A stretch of 64,000 nucleotides of DNA from contig JAEVLN010000025.1 in NCBI GenBank assembly GCA_018350325.1, positions 248,001 to 312,000 on the forward strand, read 5' to 3'. The notes below the pieces were generated by a model that was not told the origin of the DNA, ran no database searches, and worked only from the letters and a program-made list of their open reading frames with translations. Below, piece after piece: positions 1 through 12,482 of this stretch. The DNA is from Globodera rostochiensis. Lineage: Eukaryota; Nematoda; Chromadorea; Rhabditida; Heteroderidae. Every line of letters starts with the position of its first letter. Position 1 is the stretch's first letter. The translations under genes and the position numbers were made by a program.

Positions 1-25
1 ATTGGCACACATCTCGTTTTTTGAG

Positions 26-646
26 CCGCTGTGTACATCGACCAAAGTGTCATCGAATTTCTCAAAAGAATTCGTCCCCTTTTCAAGTCCAAAGGGGCAA
101 TTCTTTCAATTGGGACATCCACCACCCAAAACCGCAGTTGGGAAATCATTTGGCCATTGATCAAAGACAACATTTGTGGATTTGAGTTGTCCCCCTCCAA
201 ACTCGACCGTTTGCGCCGTTTCTTTCCGGCCATTCTCCGCGGTTGCCCAAAACTCCGAATGATCCAAGCTTATGGTCTTTTACCCGAATCTCCGGCCGAT
301 GACAGCGCCGCCGATTCTTCTGGCCAAGCGTTGGCCAAATGGTTGCACACGCCCCGCGGGGATGGCCTTCCGAAGGTGTTGCGATGCAAATTTCGTTTGA
401 CAGAAATAGGAGGACTCAAATTGGTCAGTTTTGGAATTTGTTTTATTGGACTCTCCGATTTATACGTTTATTCCATTTTAGTCATTTTTCAATTCGACCG
501 CTCCGGCCTTTATCATCAAATCCGAATCAAAATTCGAACTATTTCCCTCATTTAACAATTTAAAAACGAAAATACTCAAATGGCCGTCCGCCGCCGTGGG
601 GTTGGCTATGAGTAGGGCCCGGATTTTAGGGACTAAAAAAACGTGA
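26..646 (+). CDS. F-box-family-like protein, 3' two exons (5' partial)
   Basis: Exons 26-423 and 482-646, joined in phase 0 across a GT-AG intron (gtcagt...ttttag). The protein contains [25 protein letters not shown] and the motif [15 protein letters not shown], which I recognise from a large cyst-nematode family annotated as F-box proteins; the F-box itself would be upstream of the window. The second exon starts [20 protein letters not shown], matching the family's FVN-ST-P-NFII segment, but then diverges and stops about 35 residues later. The divergence lies beside a dispersed repeat starting near 613 (TAGGGCCCGG), so the C-terminus is probably truncated or replaced. An in-frame stop at 22-24 supports an acceptor at 24-25 (ttttttgag). 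Family identity is from memory; function as an F-box adaptor is inference. Confidence 0.6.
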
Positions 647-1100
647 AATAGGGACATAATAGGGACTAAAAGACCCCTAAAATAGGGACTAAAACCCCCA
701 AAAAGTGGCAAAATAGGGACTAAAAAAGGTGCTAAACTGCCCAAATCCAGTCAATTTTTGCGTGAAACCCTTTAAAATCCATCATTTTTTATTAATTTTC
801 TTCTTACAATTGTAAATGTACTATTTTTCACATGTTTTTTGAAACTTTTATAAAAAAATATCCAATAAAATTTTTTTTGGAAAATATCAATCTTTGGGGG
901 GTAGATTTTTGTCCAAGAAAAAGTCTTTTTTTAGGGATGCATTTTTAGTTTGAAAAAAATTTTGACTTTTAGTGGGATATTTTTCGTTTTTATTGCAGTT
1001 TTAAGAAATTTTTGGAAAAATGTCTAAAATATTCCAAAGAAATTTTGGGCAAGATAGGGACTAAAAACGCAAAATCGTCGAAATAGGTAAGGGCGAACAT
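613..1100. repeat. degenerate dispersed repeat rich in 'agggactaaaa'
   Basis: Starts with TAGGGCCCGG and carries several copies of tagggactaaaa. The stretch ending near 770 (tcaatttttgcgtgaaaccc) recurs at 22836-22855, where it is followed by 'aaatatggac' repeats instead. No coding sequence is visible between 650 and 1560 apart from AT-rich repeat debris. Confidence 0.5.
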
Positions 1101-1559
1101 CTACGGCTTTTGAAGAAAAAAATAATGCAATTTTTTCAAAGTCGCTAAAAAGGTGGTAAGTTTTATATTAGAAAATTGTACACAGCATAAATTTTATTAT
1201 CCGAATGAAAACTAAAAATCCAGATTTTTTTTTTTAAATTTGAGCTGTTTTTGTTAGGAATATACTCAAAGCTTGAGTAGGTATATGTTTTTTGGTCCAA
1301 GAAATACGCCCGATCGAATTTTAATTTTAGTATATGACGCAAAAGAAGGTCCGAGTGAGCCCCGAAAATGAATGAACGAAGTATGAACGGAATTGGAGGG
1401 AATTAAAAATGAGAAAATGGACTAAACATTGAAATTGTTGCTTTTTTTTCTTTTCAATATAAATCTTTTTCCCAAAGCTTTGACGTTTGATAAACTTTAA
1501 ATTCTAGGTAAACGGGATTACCGCGGGAAAAGGGAAAAATCGGTCATACCGCCCAGAGC

Positions 1560-1668
1560 TCAAATCGAACGAAAAATCCGAGAAAAATTTTGTCCGGCAA
1601 CCATTCCCTGAAGAGTTACAGACCCGGGACTGAAGTGTCTTTTGACTGGAGACTCAGTTGCCCACTAA
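1560..1668 (-). repeat. dispersed repeat family A, minus orientation
   Basis: Contains gggactgaagtgtcttttg followed by ggagactcagttg. The same segment recurs near 3760-3810 (plus), 52785-52820 (plus), 53338-53380 (plus) and 59310-59355 (minus), often next to 'ggcaaccattccct' or 'cataacttgcttcaaagtgg'. It is a short interspersed repeat of unknown class. Confidence 0.6.
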
Positions 1669-1717
1669 TTAAAAAATGGAGAAAATCAGGCCTGCGCACG
1701 GTTGGCTCCTGTACCTT

Positions 1718-1786
1718 TCAACACTGGACATTTCAACACTGGACATTTCAACACTGATTTCAACACTGGACATTTCAACACTGATT
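1718..1786. repeat. minisatellite of 'ttcaacactggacat'
   Basis: Four to five copies of a 15-bp unit (caacactggacattt, some shortened to caacactgatttt). The inverted counterpart lies at 3537-3594. The pair flanks everything between, as terminal inverted arrays. Confidence 0.65.
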
Positions 1787-2644
1787 TTAAATTTTAAAAA
1801 TAAATTGATAGTGCCAAATTCAAAAATACCTAGTTATAATTAAATAAAGGCTTATTAATTAATCAGTCTTGCTGAGCTAAATGATACGAAATCGTTCTAA
1901 GTAACGAAGTGCGTCTTCGCCAGCCCTCTGGTCAAATTCTGCAAAAATCTGCTGAAGATTATGGTCCAGCGCCACATAAACGCTCTTCCTTTTTAGTCCT
2001 CTCCCTCTCACGCCATGCGCTGGTGCATTTCGATAATCCGTGACAATGATTTCCCAGTGATGAAACTCTTTCACCATTTGACTGACAAATTTGCTAAATA
2101 GCGGCTTAGGATCAAGGAGAGAGCCCCAAATTAGATGCCAGCCTTCCAAAGAATTGTTGCTTCTTGAAAGCCCTTCCTGAAGACGTTCAGTAACATTCCA
2201 GAACTAAGGGAACAATTGATTCAAACTCAATATAACAATTTTCAATGCCTCAATTGGAAACAAGGCATTGCGATGTTGCAAATTTTCGTGCTCAATCCAT
2301 GCACGAAGCCAACCATCACATCCATTCCCATACACTCCTCCCTGCTCGCCAGGAAAAATTTGCGGGTGAGCGACAACATATGACGGGCCGATGTATGTCA
2401 AAACAAAATATTTTAACAACTCTTAATGTAACGCTGATCACTATCAAAAAATTAAGCTAACCCAAAATTTCCATTACAATAACAAGGACCATTTAAATAT
2501 TTTCGAATTTCTCAAATTTCTTATCACATAGCATTTAGCTCAGCAAGACTGATTAATTAATAAGCCTTTATTTAATTATAACTAGGTATTTTTGAATTTG
2601 GCACTATCAATTTATTTTTAAAATTTAAAATCAGTGTTGAAATG
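1771..2644. mobile_element. 874-bp Mutator-like element with 113-bp terminal inverted repeats
   Basis: Positions 1771-1883 are the near-perfect reverse complement of 2532-2644 (from catttcaacactga inward to ctgagctaaatg). Between them is a minus-strand open region encoding a Mutator-like transposase C-terminus. Long inverted repeats plus this transposase signature fit a small, probably non-autonomous MULE. I could not define a clean 8-11 bp target duplication because the ends merge with the surrounding minisatellite. Confidence 0.65.
1877..2419 (-). pseudogene. Mutator-like transposase C-terminal fragment
   Basis: Two open stretches, about 2419-2204 and 2186-1877, lie in one frame separated by a single TAG, or joined by an intron (donor gtgtatggg, acceptor ttcccttag). 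The diagnostic segment reads WNVTERLQEGLSR then SNNSLEGWH. This corresponds to the WN-x-R-x-GLPRTNN-x-EGWH block that ends MULE transposases. YFVLTYIG upstream also fits that family. The catalytic DDE region is missing, so this is a remnant carried between inverted repeats. I am confident of the family and unsure whether any product is made. Confidence 0.6.
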
Positions 2645-2649
2645 TCCGC

Positions 2650-3535
2650 TGCTATACAACTCGCCTATGTAACACTTCGCCTACGTAACATTTCGCCTAC
2701 GCAACATTTCGCCTACAAAGCCAAAAGGCAACATTTCGCCTACAAGGTTTAAATGTTACAACTCGCCTATGTAACATTTCGCCTACCCAGCCAAAAAGCA
2801 ACATTTCGCCTACAAATTTTAAAATTTCGATTTTTAACATTTCCTTAGACAAATTGAAGGCGTATTTGGTAGATTAAGTCAGATCGAGGGCAAAAGCATT
2901 GTATAAATCCATTCTCGTTCTAAAAAGCTGGGTCTGAAAAGGAAGATCCAAGAAGGGAAAAGCCAAACGCAAAGCCTCAACAATTCGAGCAAGCAAAGAA
3001 GGACGTCACCTGCGAGGTTTTTGTGGAGATGGGGTGCCAATGCGTTTGACCCCCTCTGCAAATCAAAGAGGAGGGGCCGATCCTTTGAACAATTCTGGCA
3101 ATTAATTCGAGTGTTTGCACAAGTTTTTCCTTTGTTTTAGGGAGTCTAGTTTCAAATTCAACCGGGCACTCATAACGTCTACGTTTTTTGACTACAACTA
3201 CTCAATTCAAGTTGGGTTTCCTTCGCCAAGACCGCATTTGTTGTCAATGGAATGAGTTAATAAAATTTGAAGCTTTTATGCCTTCGCAATCGTTTGTCAA
3301 AGAAAAATTTTTTAAAAATCGAATTTTTAAAATTTGTAGGCGAAATGTTACTTTTTGACTGGGTAGGCGAAATGTAACATTTTAACCTTGTAGGCGAAAT
3401 GTTGCCTATTGGCTGTGTAGGCGAAATGTAAATAGGCGAAATGTTGCGTAGGCGAAGTGTTGCTTTTTGGCTTTGTAGGCGAAATGTTGCCTTTTGGCTG
3501 TGTAGGCGAAATGTTACATAGGCGAGTTGTAGTGG
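2650..3535. mobile_element. element bounded by inverted 'gcctacgtaacatttc' arrays
   Basis: Positions 2655-2830 hold repeated tcgcctac-g/a-aacatt units; 3330-3535 hold the inverse (gtaggcgaaatgtt), with shared spacers such as 'ttttggctttgtaggcg'. The roughly 500 bp between them has no recognisable gene. The structure parallels the neighbouring MULE, and both sit inside the 'caacactggacattt' arrays, giving nested inverted arrays from 1718 to 3594. Confidence 0.5.
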
Positions 3536-3536
3536 C

Positions 3537-3594
3537 GCCGAAATGTCCAGTGTTGAAATCAGTGTTGAAATGTCCAGTGTTGAAATGTCGGGTC
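3537..3594. repeat. inverted right copy of the 'aatgtccagtgttga' minisatellite
   Basis: About four units of gaaatgtccagtgtt, the reverse complement of the 1718-1786 array. It closes the nested structure. Confidence 0.6.
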
Positions 3595-3712
3595 ACCCGC
3601 ACGGTTACCCGTAACCGCGGTTATCAACCGTTATGGAATTTTAAAAGGTCGCGGTTAACGGTTATGACTAGGGTTGTCACCCCGACCCAGACCCCCGACC
3701 CTGCAAAGCAAT
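3595..3712 (+). repeat. truncated hAT-like end (ggttaacggttatg) abutting a TAGGGTTGTC element end
   Basis: The sequence acggttacccgtaaccgcgg through ggttaacggttatga matches the left end of the complete element at 55535. It is broken at 3672 by ACTAGGGTTGTC, the terminus of the short elements at 20299 and 37907. Both are partial copies. Confidence 0.5.
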
Positions 3713-3744
3713 GCGTTTTTATTTAAATCATTGAGTGTCTTTAT

Positions 3745-3900
3745 GTATTTTTCAGGCGTTGGACAACTGAGTCTCCACTGGAAAAGACACTTCAGTCCCG
3801 GCTCATAACTTGCTTCAAAGTGGTTTGCACAGAAAAATTTTCAAATTTGTAGTTAAAGTGGAGTCGAATGGTATATGATTTGTCGATTTTGAGCAACTTA
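3745..3900 (+). repeat. dispersed repeat family A, plus orientation
   Basis: Contains ggacaactgagtctccac and aagacacttcagtcccgg, then cataacttgcttcaaagtgg. It matches 53335-53470 over more than 100 bases. Nothing coding is seen from 3900 to 4015. Confidence 0.6.
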
Positions 3901-6900
3901 CGTAACTCAATTTTAGCCCCACAAACTTCTAGTGAATATTCCATAATTTATTAACCAAAAAAAGCAAAAAGTTCACTTTCTTGTTCAATGATAATCATGT
4001 ATCAACTCGTTAAATCCGTGACCAAAGTGAGCTCATATGTAGTCTAATCACATTGTTGTATTCAAAGTTCGTTCCAAAGTATGCTACGATTTGTTGCCAG
4101 GATCTGGTGGCGTAACGCATGGAAACAAATCGGCGGCATATGTAGTCTAATCACGAAGTTGCCATACTGATTCGTGACCAAAGTGAGCTCATATGTAGTC
4201 TAATCACGTAGTTGCCATACTGATTCGTGACCAAAGTATGCTACGGTTTGTCGCCAGGGTCTGACGGCGAAATGCATGGAAACAAATCGGCGGCAGAAGC
4301 GACAAACAAACCGGTAGTTTCTGCAAAATTAAACAAATATTTAATTAAGTAAAAAATAATTTTTACGAATTTAGTGTCATTTCATAAACAATGAATGCCT
4401 TTTATATTCTTTTTCTTTCTCACCCAAACGCTTTCCGTCCTTTGTGTAAATGATTTGGCGAGTTGCCAAATTGACGCCGGACTCATTCATCGGGAACCCC
4501 ATGCTTAATCACATGTCGGATCACGTAGTTGCCACCGGTCCCTGGGTCGTCCATGTTCAATCATATGCGAGATCACGTAGTTGCCATGCTGATCCGTGAC
4601 CAAAGTGAGCTCATATGTAGTCTAATCACGAAGTTGCCATACTGATTCGTGACCAAAGTGAGCTCATATGTAGTCTAATCACGTTGTTGTATTCAAAGTC
4701 CGGCCCAAAGTTGGCTACAATTTTGTCGCCAGGGTCTGACGGCGAAACGCATGGAAACAAATCGGCTGAAGCGACAAACAAACCGGTAGTTTCTGCAAAA
4801 TTAAACAAATATTTAATTAAGTAAAAAATTATTTTTAGAAATTTAGTGTCATTTCATAAACAATAAATTGCCCTTTAATTTAATTCTTTTTCTTTCTCAC
4901 CCAAACGCTTTCCGTCCTTTGTGTAAATAATTTGGCGAGTTGCCAAATTGACGCCGCACTCAGTCCTCGGGAACCCCATGCTCAATCTCATGTCGGACCA
5001 CGTAGTTGCCACCGGTCGCCGGGTCGTCCATGCATAATAATATACCAGATCACGTAGTTGCCATGCTGATCCGTGACCAAGTTGAGCTCATATGTAGTCT
5101 AATCACGTAGTTGCCATACTGATCCCACATATGTAGTCTAATCACGTTGTTGTATTCAAAGTTCGTTCCAAAGTATGCTACGATTTGTTGCCAGGATCTG
5201 GTGGCGTAACGCATGGAAACAAATCGGTGGCATATGTAGTCTAATCACGAAGTTGCAGATACTGATTCGTGACCAAAGTATGCTACGGTTTGTCGCCAGG
5301 GTCTGACGGCGAAATGCATGGAAACAAATCGGCGGCAGAAGCGACAAACAAACCGGTAGTTTCTGCAAAATTAAACAAATATTTAATTAAGTAAAAAATT
5401 ATTTTTACAAATTTAGTGTCATTTCATAAACAATGAATTGCCCTTTAATTTTATTCTTTTTCTTTCTCACCCAAACGCTTTCCGTCCTTTGTGTAAATGA
5501 TTTGGCGAGTTGCCAAATTGACGCCGGACTCATTCATCGGGAACCCCATACTTAATCACATGTCGGATCACGTAGTTGCCACCGGTCCCTGGGTCGTCCA
5601 TGTTCAATCATATGCGAGATCACGTAGTTGCCATGCTGATCCGTGACCAAAGAGAGCTCATATGTAGTCTAATCACGTAGTTGCCATACTGATCCCACAT
5701 ATGTAGTCTAATCACGTTGTTGTATTCAAAGTTCGTTCCAAAGTATGCTACGATTTGTTGCCAGGATCTGGTGCCGTAACGCATGGAAACAAATCGGCGG
5801 CATATGTAGTCTAATCACGAAGTTGCCATACTGATTCGTGACCAAGTTGAGCTCATATGTAGTCTAATCACGTAGTTGCCATACTGATTCGTGACCAGCT
5901 CATATGTAGTCTAATACGTAGTTGTATTCAAAGTTCGTTCTAAAGTATGCTACGATTTGTCGCCAGGGACTGACAGCGAAACGCATGGAAACAAATCGGC
6001 TGTATATGTAGTCTAATCACGTAGTTGCCATACTGATTCGTGACCAGCTCATATGTAGTCTAATCACGTAGTTGCCATACTGATTCGTGACCAAAGTATG
6101 CTACGGTTTGAATTTTGTCGCCAGGGTCTGACGGCGAAATGCATGGAAACAAATCGGCGGCAGAAGCGACAAATAAACCGGTAGTTTCTGCAAAATTAAA
6201 CAAATATTTAATTAAGTAAAAAATAATTTTTACGAATTTAGTGTCATTTCATAAACAATGAATGCCTTTTATATTCTTTTTCTTTCTCACCCAAACGCTT
6301 TCCGTCCTTTGTGTAAATGATTTGGCGAGTTGCCAAATTGACGCCGGACTCATTCATCGGGAACCCCATGCTTAATCACATGTCGGATCACGTAGTTGCC
6401 ACCGGTCCCTGGGTCGTCCATGTTCAATCATATGCGAGATCACGTAGTTGCCATGCTGATCCGTGACCAAAGAGAGCTCATATGTAGTCTACTCACGTAG
6501 TTGCCATACTGATCCCACATATGTAGTCTAATCACGTTGTTGTATTCAAAGTTCGTTCCAAAGTATGCTACGATTTGTTGCCAGGATCTGGTGGCGTAAC
6601 GCATGGAAACAAATCGGCGGCATATGTAGTCTAATCACGAAGTTGCCATACTGATTCGTGACCAAGTTGAGCTCATATGTAGTCTAATCACGTAGTTGCC
6701 ATACTGATTCGTGACCAAGTTGAGCTCATATGTAGTCTAATCACGTAGTTGCCATACTGATTCGTGACCAGCTCATATGTAGTCTAATACGTAGTTGTAT
6801 TCAAAGTTCGTTCTAAAGTATGCTACGATTTGTCGCCAGGGTCTGACAGCGAACCGCATGGAAACAAATCGGCTGCATATGTAGTCTAATCACGTAGTTG

Positions 6901-9900
6901 CCATACTGATCCCACATATGTAGTCTAATCACGTTGTTGTATTCAAAGTTCGTTCCAAAGTATGCTACGATTTGTTGCCAGGATCTGGTGGCGTAACGCA
7001 TGAAAACAAATCGGCGGCATATGTAGTCTAATCACGAAGTTGCCATACTGATTCGTGACCAAAGTGAGCTCATATGTAGTCTAATCACGTAGTTGCCATA
7101 CTGATTCGTGACCATAGTATGCTACGGTTTGTCGCCAGGGTCTGACGGCGAAATGCATAGGAAACAAATCGGCGGCAGAAGCGACAAACAAACCGGTAGT
7201 TTCTGCAAAATTAAACAAATATTTAATTAAGTAAAAAATAATTTTTACGAATTTAGTGTCATTTCATAAACAATGAATGCCTTTTATATTCTTTTTCTTT
7301 CTCACCCAAACGCTTTCCGTCCTTTGTGTAAATGATTTGGCGAGTTGCCAAATTGACGCCGGACTCATTCATCGGGAACCCCATGCTTAATCACATGTCG
7401 GATCACGTAGTTGCCACCGGTCCCTGGGTCGTCCATGTTCAATCATATGCGAGATCACGTAGTTGCCATGCTGATCCGTGACCAAAGTGAGCTCATATGT
7501 AGTCTAATCACGTAGTTGCCATACTGATCCGTGACCAAAGTGAGCTCATATGTAGTCTAATCACGAAGTTGCCATACTGATTCGTGACCAAAGTGAGCTC
7601 ATATGTAGTCTAATCACGTTGTTGTATTCAAAGTCCGGCCCAAAGTTGGCTACAATTTTGTCGCCAGGGTCTGACGGCGAAACGCATGGAAACAAATCGG
7701 CGGCAGAAGCGACAAACAAACCGGTAGTTTCTGCAAAATTAAACAAATATTTAATTAAGTAAAAAATTATTTTTAGAAATTTAGTGTCATTTCATAAACA
7801 ATGAATTGCCCTTTAATTTTATTCTTTTTCTTTCTCACCCAAACGCTTTCCGTCCTTTGTGTAAATAATTTGGCGAGTTGCCAAATTGACGCCGCACTCA
7901 GTCCTCGGGAACCCCATGCTCAATCACATGTCGGACCACGTAGTTGCCACCGGTCGCCGGGTCGTCCATGCATAATAATATACCAGATCACGTAGTTGCC
8001 ATGCTGATCCGTGACCAAGTTGAGCTCATATGTAGTCTAATCACGTAGTTGCCATACTGATCCCACATATGTAGTCTAATCACGTTGTTGTATTCAAAGT
8101 TCGTTCCAAAGTATGCTACGATTTGTTGCCAGGATCTGGTGGCGTAACGCATGGAAACAAATCGGCGGCATATGTAGTCTAATCACGAAGTTGCAGATAC
8201 TGATTCGTGACCAAAGTATGCTACGGTTTGTCGCCAGGGTCTGACGGCGAAATGCATGGAAACAAATCGGCGGCAGAAGCGACAAACAAACCGGTAGTTT
8301 CTGCAAAATTAAACAAATATTTAATTAAGTAAAAAATTATTTTTACAAATTTAGTGTCATTTCATAAACAATGAATTGCCCTTTAATTTTATTCTTTTTC
8401 TTTCTCACCCAAACGCTTTCCGTCCTTTGTGTAAATAATTTGGCGAGTTGCCAAATTGACGCCGCACTCAGTCCTCGGGAACCCCATGCTCAATCACATG
8501 TCGGATCACGTAGTTGCCACCGGTCCCTGGGTCGTCCATGCTCAATCATATGCGAGATCACGTAGTTGCCATGCTGATCCGTGACCAAAGTGAGCACATA
8601 TGTAGTCTAATCACGAAGTTGCCATACTGATTCGTGACCAAAGTGAGCTCATATGTAGTCTAATCACGTTGTTGTATTCAAAGTCCGGCCCAAAGTTGGC
8701 TACAATTTTGTCGCCAGGGTCTGACGGCGAAACGCATGGAAACAATCGGCGGCAGAAGCGACAAACAAACCGGTAGTTTCTGCAAAATTAAACAAATATT
8801 TAATTAAGTAAAAAATAATTTTTACGAATTTAGTGTCATTTCATAAACAATGAATGCCCTTTATATTCTTTTTCTTTCTCACCCAAACGCTTTCCGTCCT
8901 TTGTGTAAATGATTTGGCGAGTTGCCAAATTGACGCCGGACTCATTCATCGGGAACCCCATGCTTAATCACATGTCGGATCACTTAGTTGCCACCGGTCC
9001 CTGGGTCGTCCATGTTCAATCATATGCGAGATCACGTAGTTGCCATGCTGATCCGTGACCAAAGTGAGCTCGTATGTAGTCTAATCACGTAGTTGCCATA
9101 CTGATCCCTCATATGTAGTCTAATCACGTTGTTGTATTCAAAGTCCGGCCCAAAGTTGGCTACAATTTTGTCGCCAGGGTCTGACGGCGAAACGCATGGA
9201 AACAAATCGGCGGCAGAAGCGACAAACAAACCGGTAGTTTCTGCAAAATTAAACAAATATTTAATTAAGTAAAAAATTATTTTTAGAAATTTAGTGTCAT
9301 TTCATAAACAATGAATTGCCCTTTAATTTTATTCTTTTTCTTTCTCACCCAAACGCTTTCCGTCCTTTGTGTAAATAATTTGGCGAGTTGCCAAATTGAC
9401 GCCGCACTCAGTCCTCGGGAACCCCATGCTCAATCACATGTCGGACCACGTAGTTGCCACCGGTCGCCGGGTCGTCCATGCATAATAATATACCAGATCA
9501 CGTAGTTGCCATGCTGATCCGTGACCAAGTTGAGCTCATATGTAGTCTAATCACGTAGTTGCCATACTGATCCCACATATGTAGTCTAATCACGTTGTTG
9601 TATTCAAAGTTCGTTCCAAAGTATGCTACGATTTGTTGCCAGGATCTGGTGGCGTAACGCATGGAAACAAATCGGCGGCATATGTAGTCTAATCACGAAG
9701 TTGCAGATACTGATTCGTGACCAAAGTATGCTACGGTTTGTCGCCAGGGTCTGACGGCGAAATGCATGGAAACAAATCGGCGGCAGAAGCGACAAACAAA
9801 CCGGTAGTTTCTGCAAAATTAAACAAATATTTAATTAAGTAAAAAATTATTTACAAATTTAGTGTCATTTCATAAACTGCCCTTTAATTTTATTCTTTTT

Positions 9901-9909
9901 CTTTCTCAC

Positions 9910-10126
9910 CCAAACGCTTTCCGTCCTTTGTGTAAATGATTTGGCGAGTTGCCAAATTGACGCCGAACTCAGTCCTGGGAACCCTATGCTCAATCACATG
10001 TCGGATCATGTAGTTGCCACCGGTCGTTGGTCGTCCATGCTCAATCATATGCGAGATCACGTAGTTGCCATGCTGATCCGTGACCAAAGTGAGCACATAC
10101 GTTGTTGTATTCAAAGTCCGGCCCAA
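9910..10126 (-). pseudogene. array monomer with PUF x2 fused in frame to SPRY exon
   Basis: Small deletions in this copy restore one open frame: [18 protein letters not shown], a second unit GNYMIRHVIEHRVPRTEF, then [18 protein letters not shown] and a gtgaga donor. This is the one place where I see PUF and SPRY coding joined without a stop. The next exon downstream (acceptor near 9814) would add ETTGLFVASAADLFPC and then a stop. No start codon or promoter is evident. Confidence 0.5.
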
Positions 10127-12203
10127 AGTTGGCTACAATTTTGTCGCCAGGGTCTGACGGCGAAACGCATGGAAACAAATCGGCGGCAGAAGCGACAAAA
10201 CAAACCGGTAGTTTCTGCAAAATTAAACAAATATTTAATTAAGTAAAAAATAATTTTTACGAATTTAGTGTCATTTCATAAACAATGAATGCCCTTTATA
10301 TTCTTTTTCTTTCTCACCCAAACGCTTTCCGTCCTTTGTGTAAATGATTTGGCGAGTTGCCAAATTGACGCCGGACTCATTCATCGGGAACCCCATGCTT
10401 AATCACATGTCGGATCACTTAGTTGCCACCGGTCCCTGGGTCGTCCATGTTCAATCATATGCGAGATCACGTAGTTGCCATGCTGATCCGTGACCAAAGT
10501 GAGCTCGCATGTAGTCTAATCACGTAGTTGCCATACTGATCCGTGACCAAAGTGAGCTCATATGTAGTCTAATCACGAAGTTGCCATACTGATTCGTGAC
10601 CAAAGTGAGCTCATATGTAGTCTAATCACGTTGTTGTATTCAAAGTCCGGCCCAAAGTTGGCTACAATTTTGTCGCCAGGGTCTGACGGCGAAACGCATG
10701 GAAACAAATCGGCGGCAGAAGCGACAAACAAACCGGTAGTTTCTGCAAAATTAAACAAATATTTAATTAAGTAAAAAATTATTTTTAGAAATTTAGTGTC
10801 ATTTCATAAACAATGAATTGCCCTTTAATTTTATTCTTTTTCTTTCTCACCCAAACGCTTTCCGTCCTTTGTGTAAATAATTTGGCGAGTTGCCAAATTG
10901 ACGCCGCACTCAGTCCTCGGGAACCCCATGCTCAATCACATGTCGGACCACGTAGTTGCCACCGGTCGCCGGGTCGTCCATGCATAATAATATACCAGAT
11001 CACGTAGTTGCCATGCTGATCCGTGACCAAGTTGAGCTCATATGTAGTCTAATCACGTAGTTGCCATACTGATCCCACATATGTAGTCTAATCACGTTGT
11101 TGTATTCAAAGTTCGTTCCAAAGTATGCTACGATTTGTTGCCAGGATCTGGTGGCGTAACGCATGGAAACAAATCGGCGGCATATGTAGTCTAATCACGA
11201 AGTTGCAGATACTGATTCGTGACCAAAGTATGCTACGGTTTGTCGCCAGGGTCTGACGGCGAAATGCATGGAAACAAATCGGCGGCAGAAGCGACAAACA
11301 AACCGGTAGTTTCTGCAAAATTAAACAAATATTTAATTAAGTAAAAAATTATTTTACAAATTTAGTGTCATTTCATAAACAATGAATTGCCCTTTAATTT
11401 TATTCTTTTTCTTTCTCACCCAAACGCTTTCCGTCCTTTGTGTAAATAATTTGGCGAGTTGCCAAATTGACGCCGCACTCAGTCCTCGGGAACCCCATGC
11501 TCAATCACATGTCGGATCACGTAGTTGCCACCGGTCCCTGGGTCGTCCATGCTCAATCATATGCGAGATCACGTAGTTGCCATGCTGATCCGTGACCAAA
11601 GTGAGCACATATGTAGTCTAATCACGAAGTTGCCATACTGATTCGTGACCAAAGTGAGCTCATATGTAGTCTAATCACGTTGTTGTATTCAAAGTCCGGC
11701 CCAAAGTTGGCTACAATTTTGTCGCCAGGGTCTGACGGCGAAACGCATGGAAACAAATCGGCGGCAGAAGCGACAAACAAACCGGTAGTTTCTGCAAAAT
11801 TAAACAAATATTTAATTAAGTAAAAAATAATTTTTACGAATTTAGTGTCATTTCATAAACAATGAATGCCTTTTATATTCTTTTTCTTTCTCACCCAAAC
11901 GCTTTCCGTCCTTTGTGTAAATGATTTGGCGAGTTGCCAAATTGACGCCGGACTCATTCATCGGGAACCCCATGCTTAATCACATGTCGGATCACTTAGT
12001 TGCCACCGGTCCCTGGGTCGTCCATGTTCAATCATATGCGAGATCACGTAGTTGCCATGCTGATCCGTGACCAAAGTGAGCTCGCATGTAGTCTAATCAC
12101 GTAGTTGCCATACTGATCCGTGACCAAAGTGAGCTCATATGTAGTCTAATCACGAAGTTGCCATACTGATTCGTGACCAAAGTGAGCTCATATGTAGTCT
12201 AAT

Positions 12204-12482
12204 CACGTTGTTGTATTCAAAGTCCGGCCCAAAGTTGGCTACAATTTTGTCGCCAGGGTCTGACGGCGAAACGCATGGAAACAAATCGGCGGCAGAAGCG
12301 ACAAACAAACCGGTAGTTTCTGCAAAATTAAACAAATATTTAATTAAGTAAAAAATTATTTTTAGAAATTTAGTGTCATTTCATAAACAATGAATTGCCC
12401 TTTAATTTTATTCTTTTTCTTTCTCACCCAAACGCTTTCCGTCCTTTGTGTAAATAATTTGGCGAGTTGCCAAATTGACGCC
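12204..12482 (-). pseudogene. representative array monomer: SPRY exon pair
   Basis: Exon I is 12482-12428 ([18 protein letters not shown], phase 1). The intron is 12427-12320, and exon II is 12319-12204 (ETTGLFVASAADLFPCV, then [19 protein letters not shown]). Compared with the complete SPRY gene at 26911-27504, exon I starts in mid-domain, with upstream SPRY replaced by PUF sequence. Exon II runs into [14 protein letters not shown] and a stop, which is PUF sequence read out of frame. Intact splice sites with broken frames mark it as gene-derived satellite rather than a working gene. Confidence 0.7.
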
